Source: Francisella sp. SYW-9
Lineage (GTDB): Bacteria; Pseudomonadota; Gammaproteobacteria; Francisellales; Francisellaceae
Direction of reading: 5' to 3'
Assembly (NCBI RefSeq): GCF_008711465.1
Contig: NZ_VXKQ01000007.1
Coordinates: forward strand, 1 to 64,000
DNA length: 64,000 bases
In this document: positions 29,753 through 38,499 of the stretch, piece after piece
How positions within the stretch are numbered: position 1 is the first letter of the stretch
Layout of the letters: every line of letters starts with the position of its first letter
Program-made: the position numbers and the translations under genes
The notes under the pieces: generated by a model
The model's input: only the letters and a program-made list of their open reading frames with translations
The model's database searches: none
Told to the model about the DNA's origin: nothing

Positions 29753-30403
29753 TTATTTTATTATTGGTTGGCTCATTACATATAAACAAACAGAGCCAAC
29801 CTTCTTGGTAGAGTATCTTTGAAAATTATTACTTATATATTTTTCTATAGATTCATATGAATCATTGACATTATCAAAAATTCCTTTTGAATTAAACTTA
29901 TTAGCAATTTTTACAGCTAGTTTTGAATCATACTCATTAATTATAGTTGAGCCAAAAGCTACCCCATTAGGTTTAAGCATTTTTGCAATATTTTTAAAAA
30001 CAACTTCTTTATTACCATTATCCGGTAAACAATGAATCAAGTAATTACAAGAGATAGAGTCAAAACTAGCCACAAACTTCTCATCAATATCTTCTAAAAT
30101 ATCAATCTGATATGTCGAAACATCTTTACCTTGAAGAAAGTTCTTAACATATTCAAGACAATCTAAGTTTAGATCCATTAATGCTACTTTTTTTAGCTTA
30201 TAACTTAGCTTTTTTAAATAATACCCAGAGCCTACACCTATATCAAGATGATTTTCTGAAACATTTTCACTATATTGTTTCAATAGTTTTACTGTCTTAC
30301 ACTTCCAAACAAAAGTATTATTAAAAAACAGTACAACAAAATTATACAATTTCAAAGTAATCTTAGTGTAGACCCTTTGACCTGCATGAGTAGATTTATT
30401 CAT
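29753..30403 (-). CDS. Class I SAM-dependent methyltransferase
   Basis: A 216-residue methyltransferase. Motif I HLDIGVGSGYYLKKL (about residues 55-69) is the SAM-binding loop, VALMDLNLDCLEYV carries the acidic residue at the end of strand 2, and DSISCNYLIHCLPD is the post-motif region. The closest general type is the Methyltransf_11/12 class of small-molecule enzymes, substrate unknown. It is 3 bases downstream of the 133-residue membrane protein gene, so the two are cotranscribed, suggesting a membrane-linked substrate such as a lipid or quinone (inference). Confidence 0.82.
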   Translation of the reverse strand: MNKSTHAGQRVYTKITLKLYNFVVLFFNNTFVWKCKTVKLLKQYSENVSENHLDIGVGSGYYLKKLSYKLKKVALMDLNLDCLEYVKNFLQGKDVSTYQIDILEDIDEKFVASFDSISCNYLIHCLPDNGNKEVVFKNIAKMLKPNGVAFGSTIINEYDSKLAVKIANKFNSKGIFDNVNDSYESIEKYISNNFQRYSTKKVGSVCLYVMSQPIIK

Positions 30404-30406
30404 TTT

Positions 30407-30808
30407 TTACCAAAACATATTTGAACGCATAGGTTTAATAGCAAAGATTACTATTAATATTACATATACATACCATGGAACCAGTATTAATATAGGGATT
30501 AAAACTGTAAGCATACACGCAAAAAAGAACATACTAAAAAATAGTAACACCTGATACGATGGCTTATTTGTTTTAAGGTACATTCTAGCTTTTTCAATAT
30601 ATGATCCTTCAAATGAGAATAAATGGATCACTATTGGAAATGCTGCTACCAAAAACATCAACAAATAGAATATCCAGCTAATCGAAGTTAACTCTAGATA
30701 ATTAGTTGCTATCAATAAACCAACCAATAAATAAACAATCTTAACTAATGCTATATCAACAAGAGTGAAGTGCTGTAATTTCTCTGATAAGAACTCTTCT
30801 TCATACAT
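30407..30808 (-). CDS. Integral membrane protein of unknown function
   Basis: A 133-residue protein with an acidic N-terminus (MYEEEFLSEKLQHFTL) and about four hydrophobic segments (about 18-37, 44-65, 88-104, 107-126), ending in a short basic tail. I do not recognise a family. An AAGGGGA Shine-Dalgarno precedes the ATG. It lies immediately upstream of the methyltransferase gene with a 3-base gap and 95 bases downstream of the SH3-like gene. Confidence 0.75.
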   Translation of the reverse strand: MYEEEFLSEKLQHFTLVDIALVKIVYLLVGLLIATNYLELTSISWIFYLLMFLVAAFPIVIHLFSFEGSYIEKARMYLKTNKPSYQVLLFFSMFFFACMLTVLIPILILVPWYVYVILIVIFAIKPMRSNMFW

Positions 30809-30903
30809 AACTATCCCCTTAAAGTTATTGTGGTTTACCCAACATTAATAATAACTTATTTTGTCATTTTTTTAAAATCAACTAGGGAATATCTTTTTAA
30901 AAT

Positions 30904-31446
30904 TCAACTTTGAATATTTATATTTGCTAATTGATTTGCAGGAATTTCTTTTTCAACAGTTTTAACATTGCCATTTCCATCTTGTGTTTTTTTAATAACC
31001 TTTGCTGTCTTACCATTAGAATTGATAGTAATTGAGCTGAACTCTTTAAATACTTTAGGTTTACCCTTTACAACGGTTGAACCTGACTGATTTGCTAATT
31101 GAGCAACATTATTATCAATATTAGATACGACACTATTAAAATGTTGGTCTAACATTTGTTGTTGCTTTTGGAAGTCAGCTAGCATATTAGCAACCGGATC
31201 ATCCTGGCTTGTCACAGATGTTTTAAATTTAGGCTTCTGTTTAACCCAACCTACTTGACCACTCTCATTATTTACAATCTCCACCCAACCCTTTTTAAAA
31301 AAGATTGCTTGAAACTTAGGATCTTGATCGTCAACCTGACCTAACTTTTGCGCTTTCTCATCTGATTTAGCATACATTGTGTAGCTTTTAGCATAAACAC
31401 TAGAAACTATAATTAAACCTAATATTGTCACTAAGACTTTTTTCAT
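30904..31446 (-). CDS. Exported protein with an SH3-like N-terminal domain
   Basis: A 180-residue protein with a signal peptide (about 1-19, VYA cleavage). Residues 20-75 look like a bacterial SH3 domain: MYAKSDEKAQKLGQV, then FFKKGWVEIVN and GQVGWVKQK, the W-V-x-I / G-W-V pattern of SH3_3 domains. A helical Gln-rich segment (about 85-115) and a Lys-rich strand-forming tail follow. A GGAGGTC Shine-Dalgarno precedes the ATG. It is divergent from the response-regulator gene with 139 bases between. SH3-like domains often bind cell-wall peptides; the target here is unknown. Confidence 0.72.
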   Translation of the reverse strand: MKKVLVTILGLIIVSSVYAKSYTMYAKSDEKAQKLGQVDDQDPKFQAIFFKKGWVEIVNNESGQVGWVKQKPKFKTSVTSQDDPVANMLADFQKQQQMLDQHFNSVVSNIDNNVAQLANQSGSTVVKGKPKVFKEFSSITINSNGKTAKVIKKTQDGNGNVKTVEKEIPANQLANINIQS

Positions 31447-31585
31447 TTTGACCTCCAGTTTTTCAACGTACTAGTTTATACATAAAATATTTAATAATTT
31501 AAATAGATTCTATAGCTATTTTTTCAAGATACTACGCCATTAATTGGTTATAATTAATTAAATATATTTAAAACAATCTTACAGC

Positions 31586-32275
31586 ATGAGTAATAAATTT
31601 AAAGTTTTAGTTGCAGATGATGACAAGCAAATTGGTCAATTTATCAAGACAAATTTTGAAAAAAACAATATAGAAACTACTCTTGCTTTCGATGGTAAAG
31701 AGGCTTTATTTTTAATAAATACAAACAACTACGATATAATAATTATAGATTGGATGATGCCATACCTTGATGGTATATCACTACTTAAAATACTACGTAA
31801 GCAAAATATTGAAACACCTATTATCATACTAAGTGCCCTAGATAGCACTGAAAATAAAATTGAAGGCCTAAAATCTGGTAGTGACGATTATCTTACAAAG
31901 CCTTTTTCTATTGATGAATTGCTTATTAGAGTTAATATTCTTTACAATAGAACTAAGCAAATTACTCAGGCAAAAACTCATAAGCTAACCTGTGGCGACA
32001 TTGAACTAGATGAACTTGCCCATGAAGTCAACAGAAATGGTCAACCTATAGTTCTACAGCAACGAGAATATAAAGTTTTACACCTTTTACTAAAACATAA
32101 GAATGAAGTAATAAGTAAGTCTATGATTCTTAAAGAAGTATGGGATTATGATTTTGACCCACAAACAAATGTCGTAGAAGTACATATTTCTAGACTACGC
32201 ACTAAGCTCACTGAAGATGGACTAAATGACCCAATAAAAACAGTTCGAGGTTTTGGATATGTCATCCAGGAATAA
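31586..32275 (+). CDS. bfpR: OmpR-family response regulator (BfpR-like)
   Basis: A 229-residue two-component response regulator. Receiver: acidic pair Asp11/Asp12, phosphoacceptor Asp55 in IIIDWMMP, Lys105 in YLTKPF. The C-terminal winged-helix DNA-binding domain (about 130-228) ends in RGFGYVIQE. The partner histidine kinase overlaps its 3' end by 17 bases. In F. novicida the equivalent pair next to the amine oxidase/Cfa genes is, as I recall, FTN_1452/FTN_1453, named BfpR/BfpK and tied to biofilm and antimicrobial-peptide resistance. The position beside the lipid-modification genes suggests that they are targets. Confidence 0.88.
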   Translation: MSNKFKVLVADDDKQIGQFIKTNFEKNNIETTLAFDGKEALFLINTNNYDIIIIDWMMPYLDGISLLKILRKQNIETPIIILSALDSTENKIEGLKSGSDDYLTKPFSIDELLIRVNILYNRTKQITQAKTHKLTCGDIELDELAHEVNRNGQPIVLQQREYKVLHLLLKHKNEVISKSMILKEVWDYDFDPQTNVVEVHISRLRTKLTEDGLNDPIKTVRGFGYVIQE

Positions 32276-33296
32276 ACTAAATGACACTATTCAACGTAGG
32301 TACATAATCAGCTCAAGCTTTAAAATGGCTATGCTTTTTACAATATTGCTTGGATTAAGTATAGCATCTTGGATTTATATAATTCTGTCATCATTAGGAG
32401 ATAGAATTATTGAACATATTATACCATTAACCATTGGAGTAACAGGTGCTGTTTGTGTTGTAATTATTAGTTACCTTATAAGTGTCTTTGTGGTAAAAAA
32501 AATAAATCATATTGCAAGTTCGGCAGCATCGATTGTAAATACCCAAGATTTTAGCCAAAGGATAAAGTCTGACACTAATTGGGATGACCTTAGTAACTTA
32601 GCAAATATTTTAAATATCCTTTTTGGTAATATTGAGGATTTACTTATTGATATAAAAAGCGTCTCAAATAATATTGCACATGATCTAAAAACCCCATTAA
32701 CAAGGCTTAAAAACAGGTTAGAAAATCTAGCTCAATCTAATCCTAATGAAGATACATTAGAGGCTCTAGCTGAGTGTAATAAACTTCTAGATATTTTTAA
32801 CAGTCTACTCAGGCTAAATCGCTTAGAACATGGGCGTGAAAATTTATCGAAAAGACGTATAGATATTAAAAATATTATCAATGATGCTATTGAACTTTAT
32901 GAACCAATGTTTGAACAAAAAAACATACTTTTAGAAATAAGTATTGAAGCTAGAAATATAAATGTTGATAAAAATCTAATTTTCCAAAGCATTACAAATA
33001 TTCTTGATAACTGCTACAAGTACTCTGAGCAAAATACTAAAGTTAAAATAATAAGTAAAATTGAAAACTCTAAATATAAAATTGAAATTATTGATCAAGG
33101 TATTGGTATAAATGATAAAAATGCTAATAAGATTTTTGATAGATTCTTCCGTGAAGAAAAAAGTCGTACTCATACAGGTAATGGCTTAGGTTTATCATTA
33201 GTAAAAAAAATAATTCAACTCCATGATGGTAATATCACTGCTCAAAATAATATTCCAAATGGTTTGAAGATAACTATCCTTCTGCCATTACATTAA
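32259..33296 (+). CDS. bfpK: Sensor histidine kinase, partner of the OmpR-type regulator (BfpK-like)
   Basis: A 345-residue inner-membrane kinase. Two hydrophobic segments (about 22-46 and 58-79) are separated by only about ten residues, so there is essentially no periplasmic sensor domain; the signal is probably sensed in the membrane. Then come HAMP, the dimerisation helix with phospho-His in NIAHDLKTPLTRL (His141), and a catalytic domain with NILDNCYKYS (N box), DQGIGI (G1) and GNGLGLSLVKKI (G2). I take ATG 32259 as start rather than the TTG six bases earlier. The overlap with the regulator gene implies coupled translation. Confidence 0.88.
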   Translation: MSSRNKLNDTIQRRYIISSSFKMAMLFTILLGLSIASWIYIILSSLGDRIIEHIIPLTIGVTGAVCVVIISYLISVFVVKKINHIASSAASIVNTQDFSQRIKSDTNWDDLSNLANILNILFGNIEDLLIDIKSVSNNIAHDLKTPLTRLKNRLENLAQSNPNEDTLEALAECNKLLDIFNSLLRLNRLEHGRENLSKRRIDIKNIINDAIELYEPMFEQKNILLEISIEARNINVDKNLIFQSITNILDNCYKYSEQNTKVKIISKIENSKYKIEIIDQGIGINDKNANKIFDRFFREEKSRTHTGNGLGLSLVKKIIQLHDGNITAQNNIPNGLKITILLPLH

Positions 33297-33373
33297 CAAT
33301 TTTTAACTATGTTTTTGTAACTTTTAAAACTAAGCTATTACTAACAACACATCTATAAGATAATCAAAATAGT

Positions 33374-34627
33374 ATGGAAAAAATAGCTGTAATAGGAAGT
33401 GGGATATCAGGACTAGCTCTAAGTTATCTACTAAAAGACAAATATGAAGTTACACTATATGAGAAAAACAACTACTTTGGTGGCCATGCTCGTACTTTAG
33501 AAGTTAATAATGTTTCTGTAGATACAGGATTTATAGTTTTTAATTACCATACATATTATCACCTATCTAGACTTTTTAAGCATTTAGATATTCCTGTTGC
33601 AGAAAGCAATATGTCATTTGGAGTATCTATTAAAAATGGTACTTTTGAATATGGATCAAGTAGCTTTAAAAGCTTATTTGCTCAGAAATCAAATTTACTA
33701 AAGCTAAGCTACTACAAAATGATAAAAGATATCCTCAAGTTTAATAAGATATCTAATGGACATCTAAATAACGGAACTCTAAATGAAAATATTACCTTAG
33801 CAGAGTATTTAGATGAAATTAAAGTAGGGAAATGTTTTAGAGAATATTATCTATTAGCTATGGGTGCATGTATTTGGAGCACTCCTCTTGAGAAGATGTA
33901 TGAGTTCCCCGCCCTTAGCTTTATTAGATTTTTTAGTAATCATGGTTTACTCACAACTACTAAGCCAGTTCAATGGTATACTGTAAAAGGCGGTAGTAAA
34001 GCTTATGTTAATAAAATTATCAAAGAACTAGAAAATGCTAATGTGAAGTTTGCGCCAATGGCAAGAGTAGTTTCAAGATCAAATAAAATCTCCATAACAG
34101 ACAATCAAAGTAATATTAATGAGTTTGATAAAGTTGTATTTGCTTGTCATTCGAATGAAGTTCTAGAGCTACTTGATGATCCAAATCAAAATGAGAAAGA
34201 GCTAATCTCTGCAATTAAATATCAACCTAATACAGTTATATTACATACAGATTATACTATTATGCCAAAACGCAAAACTGCTTGGTCAAGTTGGAATTAT
34301 CTAAGTGCTGAAACAAAAGATGAACGTAACGCTGTATCTCTAAGCTATTGGATGAATAATCTACAACCATTGGATACAAGTACAAACTACTTTGTAACCG
34401 TAAACCCAGACCAAAAACCAGATCAAAAGAAAATCATTAATGAACATGTTTTTGAGCACCCAGTTTTTGACAAAAAAGCAATACAAGCTCAACAGCAAAT
34501 TGATAAAATACAAGGTGTAAATAATACCTACTTCTGTGGTGCATATTTAAGATATGGCTTCCATGAAGATGGTATACTTAGTGCAGTAAATGTTGCAGCA
34601 AAATTAGGAATTGGTACTCCATGGTAA
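33374..34627 (+). CDS. FAD-dependent amine oxidase/desaturase-like flavoprotein
   Basis: A 417-residue flavoprotein with an N-terminal dinucleotide motif AVIGSGISGLALSY (GxGxxG at 8-13) and the GGHARTLEV segment, typical of the amine oxidase/phytoene desaturase family. Homologues routinely sit with DUF1365 and Cfa-type genes. In the Rhodobacter furan fatty acid pathway flavoprotein and desaturase steps act on methylated acyl chains still bound to phospholipid. A similar job on membrane lipids is therefore inferred. It starts 77 bases after the kinase gene and overlaps the DUF1365 gene by 7 bases. Confidence 0.82.
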   Translation: MEKIAVIGSGISGLALSYLLKDKYEVTLYEKNNYFGGHARTLEVNNVSVDTGFIVFNYHTYYHLSRLFKHLDIPVAESNMSFGVSIKNGTFEYGSSSFKSLFAQKSNLLKLSYYKMIKDILKFNKISNGHLNNGTLNENITLAEYLDEIKVGKCFREYYLLAMGACIWSTPLEKMYEFPALSFIRFFSNHGLLTTTKPVQWYTVKGGSKAYVNKIIKELENANVKFAPMARVVSRSNKISITDNQSNINEFDKVVFACHSNEVLELLDDPNQNEKELISAIKYQPNTVILHTDYTIMPKRKTAWSSWNYLSAETKDERNAVSLSYWMNNLQPLDTSTNYFVTVNPDQKPDQKKIINEHVFEHPVFDKKAIQAQQQIDKIQGVNNTYFCGAYLRYGFHEDGILSAVNVAAKLGIGTPW

Positions 34628-35409
34628 AGGATTTTGTTTTAAGCTCGAAAGTCTACCATAAAAGACATCTCCCCAAACAAAACTCTTTTAGATATAGGTC
34701 TTACTATATAGTTCTAGACATGCTTAATCTAAACAGCGAAAAACCAAAAATTTTTAGTTTAAATAAACCAAATTTTTATAGCTTTTATGATAAAGACCAT
34801 GGCTATCGAGATGGCTCAAACTGCCTAAGATGGGCTACTAATTTACTTGAGCAAAATAACCTAGAGTATGACAATATTAAACTTATGACTATGCCACGAA
34901 TTCTTGGCTATCTTTTTAATCCCGTAAGCTTTTGGCTTTGTTACAATCAAAATAAACTTATAGCTGTAATTGCTGAAGTAAATAATACCTTTAAAGAAAC
35001 TCATAGCTATATTTGTCATAAATCTGGTCAAGAGATTACAAATAAATGTTGGTTTGAAGCAGAAAAAGATTTTCATGTATCGCCCTTTTACCCTCGTAAA
35101 GGTTCTTATAAGTTCAACTTCTCATTAAATCTAGAAAATAATGCTAAAAACCAAATCATTATTAACTACTATGATGATAACCAATTACAACTTGGTACAG
35201 CTATAACAGCACAAGCAAAACCGTTAACTAGTACAAATCTAATCAAAGAGTTTTTTAGATCTCCATTATTAACTTTAAAAGTTATCTACTTGATCCATTG
35301 GCAGGCTCTAAAGATTGTATTTAAACGCATTAAATATATTCCAAATCCTGAGCAAAAAGATATTAAAGTAAGTCTTGCTAAACCACTTAAAACTTCATGT
35401 AATATGTAA
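34621..35409 (+). CDS. DUF1365 family protein of the Cfa lipid cluster
   Basis: A 262-residue DUF1365 protein, a family of unknown biochemical function found almost always beside the flavoprotein and Cfa-type methyltransferase. Recognisable conserved pieces are the N-terminal VYHKRHLPKQNSFRY, LMTMPRILGYLFNPVSFW, the NTFKETHSY segment and KDFHVSPFYP. The ATG overlaps the flavoprotein stop (ATGGTAA), so translation is coupled. No membrane helix is obvious. A role in handling or modifying phospholipid acyl chains is inferred from context only. Confidence 0.85.
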   Translation: MVKDFVLSSKVYHKRHLPKQNSFRYRSYYIVLDMLNLNSEKPKIFSLNKPNFYSFYDKDHGYRDGSNCLRWATNLLEQNNLEYDNIKLMTMPRILGYLFNPVSFWLCYNQNKLIAVIAEVNNTFKETHSYICHKSGQEITNKCWFEAEKDFHVSPFYPRKGSYKFNFSLNLENNAKNQIIINYYDDNQLQLGTAITAQAKPLTSTNLIKEFFRSPLLTLKVIYLIHWQALKIVFKRIKYIPNPEQKDIKVSLAKPLKTSCNM

Positions 35410-35464
35410 ATATTCGTATTCCTTTTTTGATAAAACATTTATTAACAAAATTTAATTTTGCAGC

Positions 35465-35495
35465 AATATTACCACAATATTTTTTTGGTAATATT
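35465..35495 (+). promoter_or_regulatory. Perfect 9-bp inverted repeat upstream of the Cfa-type gene
   Basis: AATATTACC (35465-35473) and GGTAATATT (35487-35495) form an exact inverted repeat with a 13-base spacer containing a T-run, 31 bases before the Cfa-type ATG. It sits in the only sizeable gap (116 bases) inside the lipid cluster, so it is a candidate operator or attenuator controlling the downstream genes. Confidence 0.5.
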
Positions 35496-35525
35496 TAGAT
35501 AAGTTATAAAACTGGTATCTGCAAA

Positions 35526-36689
35526 ATGTTTGAAAAGTTAGTAAAGAAAAATCTCCTTGAATCACTAAATAAAATAGAATATGGTGAGCTACATTTGACC
35601 ACTCCCGAAGGTGATACAATATTTACACAAGGGGCTAAACCAGGGCCAACAGCAGATCTTAAACTTAAAGACTGGCGTACAGTTGTAAATTTAAAGCTAA
35701 AAGCTGATATTGGTTTTGCAGCTGACTATCGTGATGGCTACTGGGAAACTTCAGATCTAAAATCACTAATTTTACTAGGTTTAGAAAATGAGCAAGCTTT
35801 TGGACAATATATGGAACCAAATATACTTTTCAAAATACTCCAAAAACTTGGTTACTTAACTAAACGCAACAACATCAAACAAAGCAAAAAAAACATCCAT
35901 GCACATTATGATCTAGGTAATGAGTTTTATATGTTATGGTTAGATAAAACTATGACCTACTCTTCTGCTTTATATAAAAATAATGATGAAACACTAGAGC
36001 AAGCACAAATAAATAAGTATCAAAATATTATCGATAAATTTGATAAAAAAGATGGCTCAATTATTGAAATCGGTTGTGGTTGGGGTGGCTTTGCCGAGAC
36101 TGCTTTAAATAATGGCGACTTTTCTGTCAAAGGTATCACCTTATCTCAAGAGCAACATGACTACGCTAAAGATCGCTTAACTGGTAAAAATGTCGAGATA
36201 GTTATCGAAGATTATCGTATTCAAGAAGGTCAATATGACTACCTAGTATCTATTGAGATGATCGAAGCAGTTGGTAGAGAATACTGGAGCACATACTTTT
36301 CAAAACTTAAATCACTAATAAAACAAGATGGTAAAATCATTATCCAAAGTATAGTTATTGATGACAAACTTTTTGCTGACTATGCAAAAGGTACGGATAT
36401 GATTAGAACTTTTATATTTCCTGGTGGATTCTTACCATCTATAGAACAAATAAATCTTGAACTAGATAAAGTAGGACTTAAGTGTGTCAACAAAGAGTTT
36501 TTTGGTAAAGATTATGCTAAAACTTTAGATGAATGGGATAAAAGTTTTATCAATGTGGAACAAGATCTAATCAAACTTGGTTTTGATAAACGCTTCCAAA
36601 GAATGTGGCGTTTTTACCTAAACTCATGTAGTGCAGCATTTACACATGGTCGTATTGATGTTGCCCAACTGGAGATAGTCCATGCTTAG
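35526..36689 (+). CDS. Cfa-family SAM-dependent lipid methyltransferase (noncanonical active site)
   Basis: A 387-residue member of the cyclopropane-fatty-acid synthase family (E. coli Cfa 382), acting on unsaturated acyl chains in phospholipids. The SAM-binding motif EIGCGWGGFA is at 181-190, preceded by HYDLGNEFY. Glu247 (MIEAVG) and the Tyr of FYLNSCSAAF match E. coli Glu239 and Tyr317. Two other bicarbonate-site residues differ: Ser147 (YSSAL) where E. coli has Cys139, and Gln274 (IIQSIV) where it has His266. This points to a methylase such as Rhodobacter UfaM rather than a cyclopropane synthase. It overlaps the next gene by 8 bases. Confidence 0.85.
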   Translation: MFEKLVKKNLLESLNKIEYGELHLTTPEGDTIFTQGAKPGPTADLKLKDWRTVVNLKLKADIGFAADYRDGYWETSDLKSLILLGLENEQAFGQYMEPNILFKILQKLGYLTKRNNIKQSKKNIHAHYDLGNEFYMLWLDKTMTYSSALYKNNDETLEQAQINKYQNIIDKFDKKDGSIIEIGCGWGGFAETALNNGDFSVKGITLSQEQHDYAKDRLTGKNVEIVIEDYRIQEGQYDYLVSIEMIEAVGREYWSTYFSKLKSLIKQDGKIIIQSIVIDDKLFADYAKGTDMIRTFIFPGGFLPSIEQINLELDKVGLKCVNKEFFGKDYAKTLDEWDKSFINVEQDLIKLGFDKRFQRMWRFYLNSCSAAFTHGRIDVAQLEIVHA

Positions 36690-37203
36690 GAAACTACTAA
36701 TAATAGTATTTATCAGTCTTCCACTTCTAGCTACTGCTAAACCTTTGACTTTAACACAGGTAAAAAAACAAGAGTCTCATCAAGTTGGTAAGATACATTT
36801 TACAAAATGGTTTTTTAGTATATATGATGCGACCCTTTTTACCCAAAATGGTACTTTTAACTGGAGTAAACCTTTTTTACTAAAAATTCATTATCTAAGA
36901 AATATTAGTGGACAAACTATTGCTAAACACACAGTACAGCAAATCTATGAACAGCATCCCATGGACGTTAATGATAACTCTAGAGAATATAGTAAAGTAT
37001 TTAATAGGCTAATTCCTAATGTTAAAAAAGGTTCTAACCTCTACGGCTACATGAATAAAGATGGCAATGGTTATCTATACTCAGACTCAGGATTAGTTGG
37101 TGAAATACCTTCTAAAAAACTATCTAAATATTTCTTTGAAATATGGCTAAGTGATAGATCATCAAACATTAAGCTTTCGAAGAAACTAAGGGGATTATTA
37201 TGA
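36682..37203 (+). CDS. Exported chalcone-isomerase-like protein
   Basis: A 173-residue protein with a signal peptide (about 1-19, ATA cleavage). The mature domain, with KIHFTKWFFSIYDATLFT, KIHYLRNISGQTIAKHT and NLYGYMNKDGNGYLYSDSGLVGEI, is the chalcone isomerase-like fold that bacteria carry in Cfa-type lipid clusters. In this fold some relatives bind fatty acids rather than flavonoids. A periplasmic lipid-binding or isomerase role is inferred. It overlaps both neighbours by a few bases, so it is part of a tightly coupled operon. Confidence 0.78.
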   Translation: MLRKLLIIVFISLPLLATAKPLTLTQVKKQESHQVGKIHFTKWFFSIYDATLFTQNGTFNWSKPFLLKIHYLRNISGQTIAKHTVQQIYEQHPMDVNDNSREYSKVFNRLIPNVKKGSNLYGYMNKDGNGYLYSDSGLVGEIPSKKLSKYFFEIWLSDRSSNIKLSKKLRGLL

Positions 37204-37742
37204 AGAGATTAATATACAAAATAGGAGTAATTATTATGGCATTAGGACTTTTTGGATGTTCTGCCGATATTTCTAGCTACAAAGGTGAAGGTCCAAAGCT
37301 AGACTTACAAAAATACCTACAAGGTAAAATAGTCGGTACTGGAATTATTCAAGATTATAAAGGTAAAGTTATTAAGAAATTTGATTTCTCTGGTACTGCT
37401 AGCTGGGATGGTGATACTGGTACATTTGATGAAAATATGGTTTATTACAACGGTGAAAAAGATCATAGAATTTGGAAAATCAAAAAAATATCTGATAACT
37501 ACTATGAGGGAACAACTGGAGATGTTATTGGCAAAGCTAAAATTCATGTCGAAGGTAATGCTATGAACTGGCAATATCAAATGAATATTCCAGTTGGTGA
37601 TAAGAAATATAAAATCAGTTTTGATGACTGGATGTATCTAATGCATGATGGAGTATTAATAAACAAAAATACTTTCAAAAAATTTGGTATAACTGTTGGA
37701 TCACTAACACTATTTATGCATAAAGAAAATACTGGAGAGTAG
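37200..37742 (+). CDS. DUF3833 family lipoprotein
   Basis: A 180-residue predicted lipoprotein: the lipobox LFGC places the lipidated Cys at about residue 20. The mature part is a beta-rich domain (KIVGTGIIQDYKGKVIKKF, GTASWDGDTGTF, ending FMHKENTGE) that fits DUF3833, a calycin/lipocalin-like family seen with Cfa-type methyltransferases. It overlaps the chalcone-isomerase-like gene by 4 bases, and the SDR gene starts one base after its stop. A lipid-carrier function at the outer membrane is plausible but untested. Confidence 0.8.
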   Translation: MKRLIYKIGVIIMALGLFGCSADISSYKGEGPKLDLQKYLQGKIVGTGIIQDYKGKVIKKFDFSGTASWDGDTGTFDENMVYYNGEKDHRIWKIKKISDNYYEGTTGDVIGKAKIHVEGNAMNWQYQMNIPVGDKKYKISFDDWMYLMHDGVLINKNTFKKFGITVGSLTLFMHKENTGE

Positions 37743-37743
37743 T

Positions 37744-38487
37744 ATGCAAAAATTTGCAAATAAAACCATATGGATAATAGGTGCTACAGATGGCATAGGC
37801 AAAGCACTTTTGCAAAAGTTAGATGACTCTATACAAGCTAACTTTATAATATCTTCTCGCTCTGAAGAAAAGCTTCAAGATATTGCTGACCAGCTAAAAA
37901 ATAAAGCTGAAATAATAAATTTTGATGTCGCTAACTTCTCAGAGTTTGAGAAAGCTGTTAAACCTGCTCTATCCTATAATCCAGATTTTATAATTTACCT
38001 ACCAGCTTTCTATGAGCCATCTTTGATTAGTGATATTGCTATTTCAAATCTAGATAAGACAATACAGACAAATCTTACTGCCGTATTTTATCTAATTAGA
38101 TTTGTACTACCGTATCTAAAGAACAATCCTAAATGTCAGTTAGCTATTACAGCAAGTGTCGCAGGCTATATAGGGTTACCAAGATCACAACCTTATGCAG
38201 CAAGTAAGGCTGGTGTTATCAATTTAGTTGAAAGCTTAAAGGCAGAAAATCCTGATTTAGATATCCGTTTAATTAACCCTAGCTTTGTAAAAACTAAGCT
38301 AACGGATAAGAATAATTTTAAAATGCCTGCTCTACTTGAGCCACAACAAGCAGCAGATAGTATTATCAAAGGTTTACAATCTAATAAATTTGAAGTTCAT
38401 TTTACAAAAAAATTCACTATAATTCTAAAACTAATTGCAGCATTACCTTACAAACTATACTTCAAAATTGCAAAAAAAATGATCTAA
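37744..38487 (+). CDS. Short-chain dehydrogenase/reductase of the lipid cluster
   Basis: A 247-residue classical SDR: cofactor motif IIGATDGIGKALL (about 12-24) and catalytic YAASKAGV (Tyr-x3-Lys, about 157-161) with the preceding Ser in ITASVAGYIG. The substrate is not predictable; the context suggests a lipid-linked keto or hydroxy intermediate. A basic, hydrophobic C-terminal tail (LIAALPYKLYFKIAKKMI) may anchor it to the membrane. It starts one base after the DUF3833 gene and 12 bases before the desaturase gene. Confidence 0.88.
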   Translation: MQKFANKTIWIIGATDGIGKALLQKLDDSIQANFIISSRSEEKLQDIADQLKNKAEIINFDVANFSEFEKAVKPALSYNPDFIIYLPAFYEPSLISDIAISNLDKTIQTNLTAVFYLIRFVLPYLKNNPKCQLAITASVAGYIGLPRSQPYAASKAGVINLVESLKAENPDLDIRLINPSFVKTKLTDKNNFKMPALLEPQQAADSIIKGLQSNKFEVHFTKKFTIILKLIAALPYKLYFKIAKKMI

Positions 38488-38499
38488 CATGGAGAGCTT

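Noticed and set aside
37381-37566. Second plus-strand ORF inside the DUF3833 gene
   Set aside because: It is an out-of-frame shadow of the lipoprotein gene; the lipobox, length and overlaps support the main frame.
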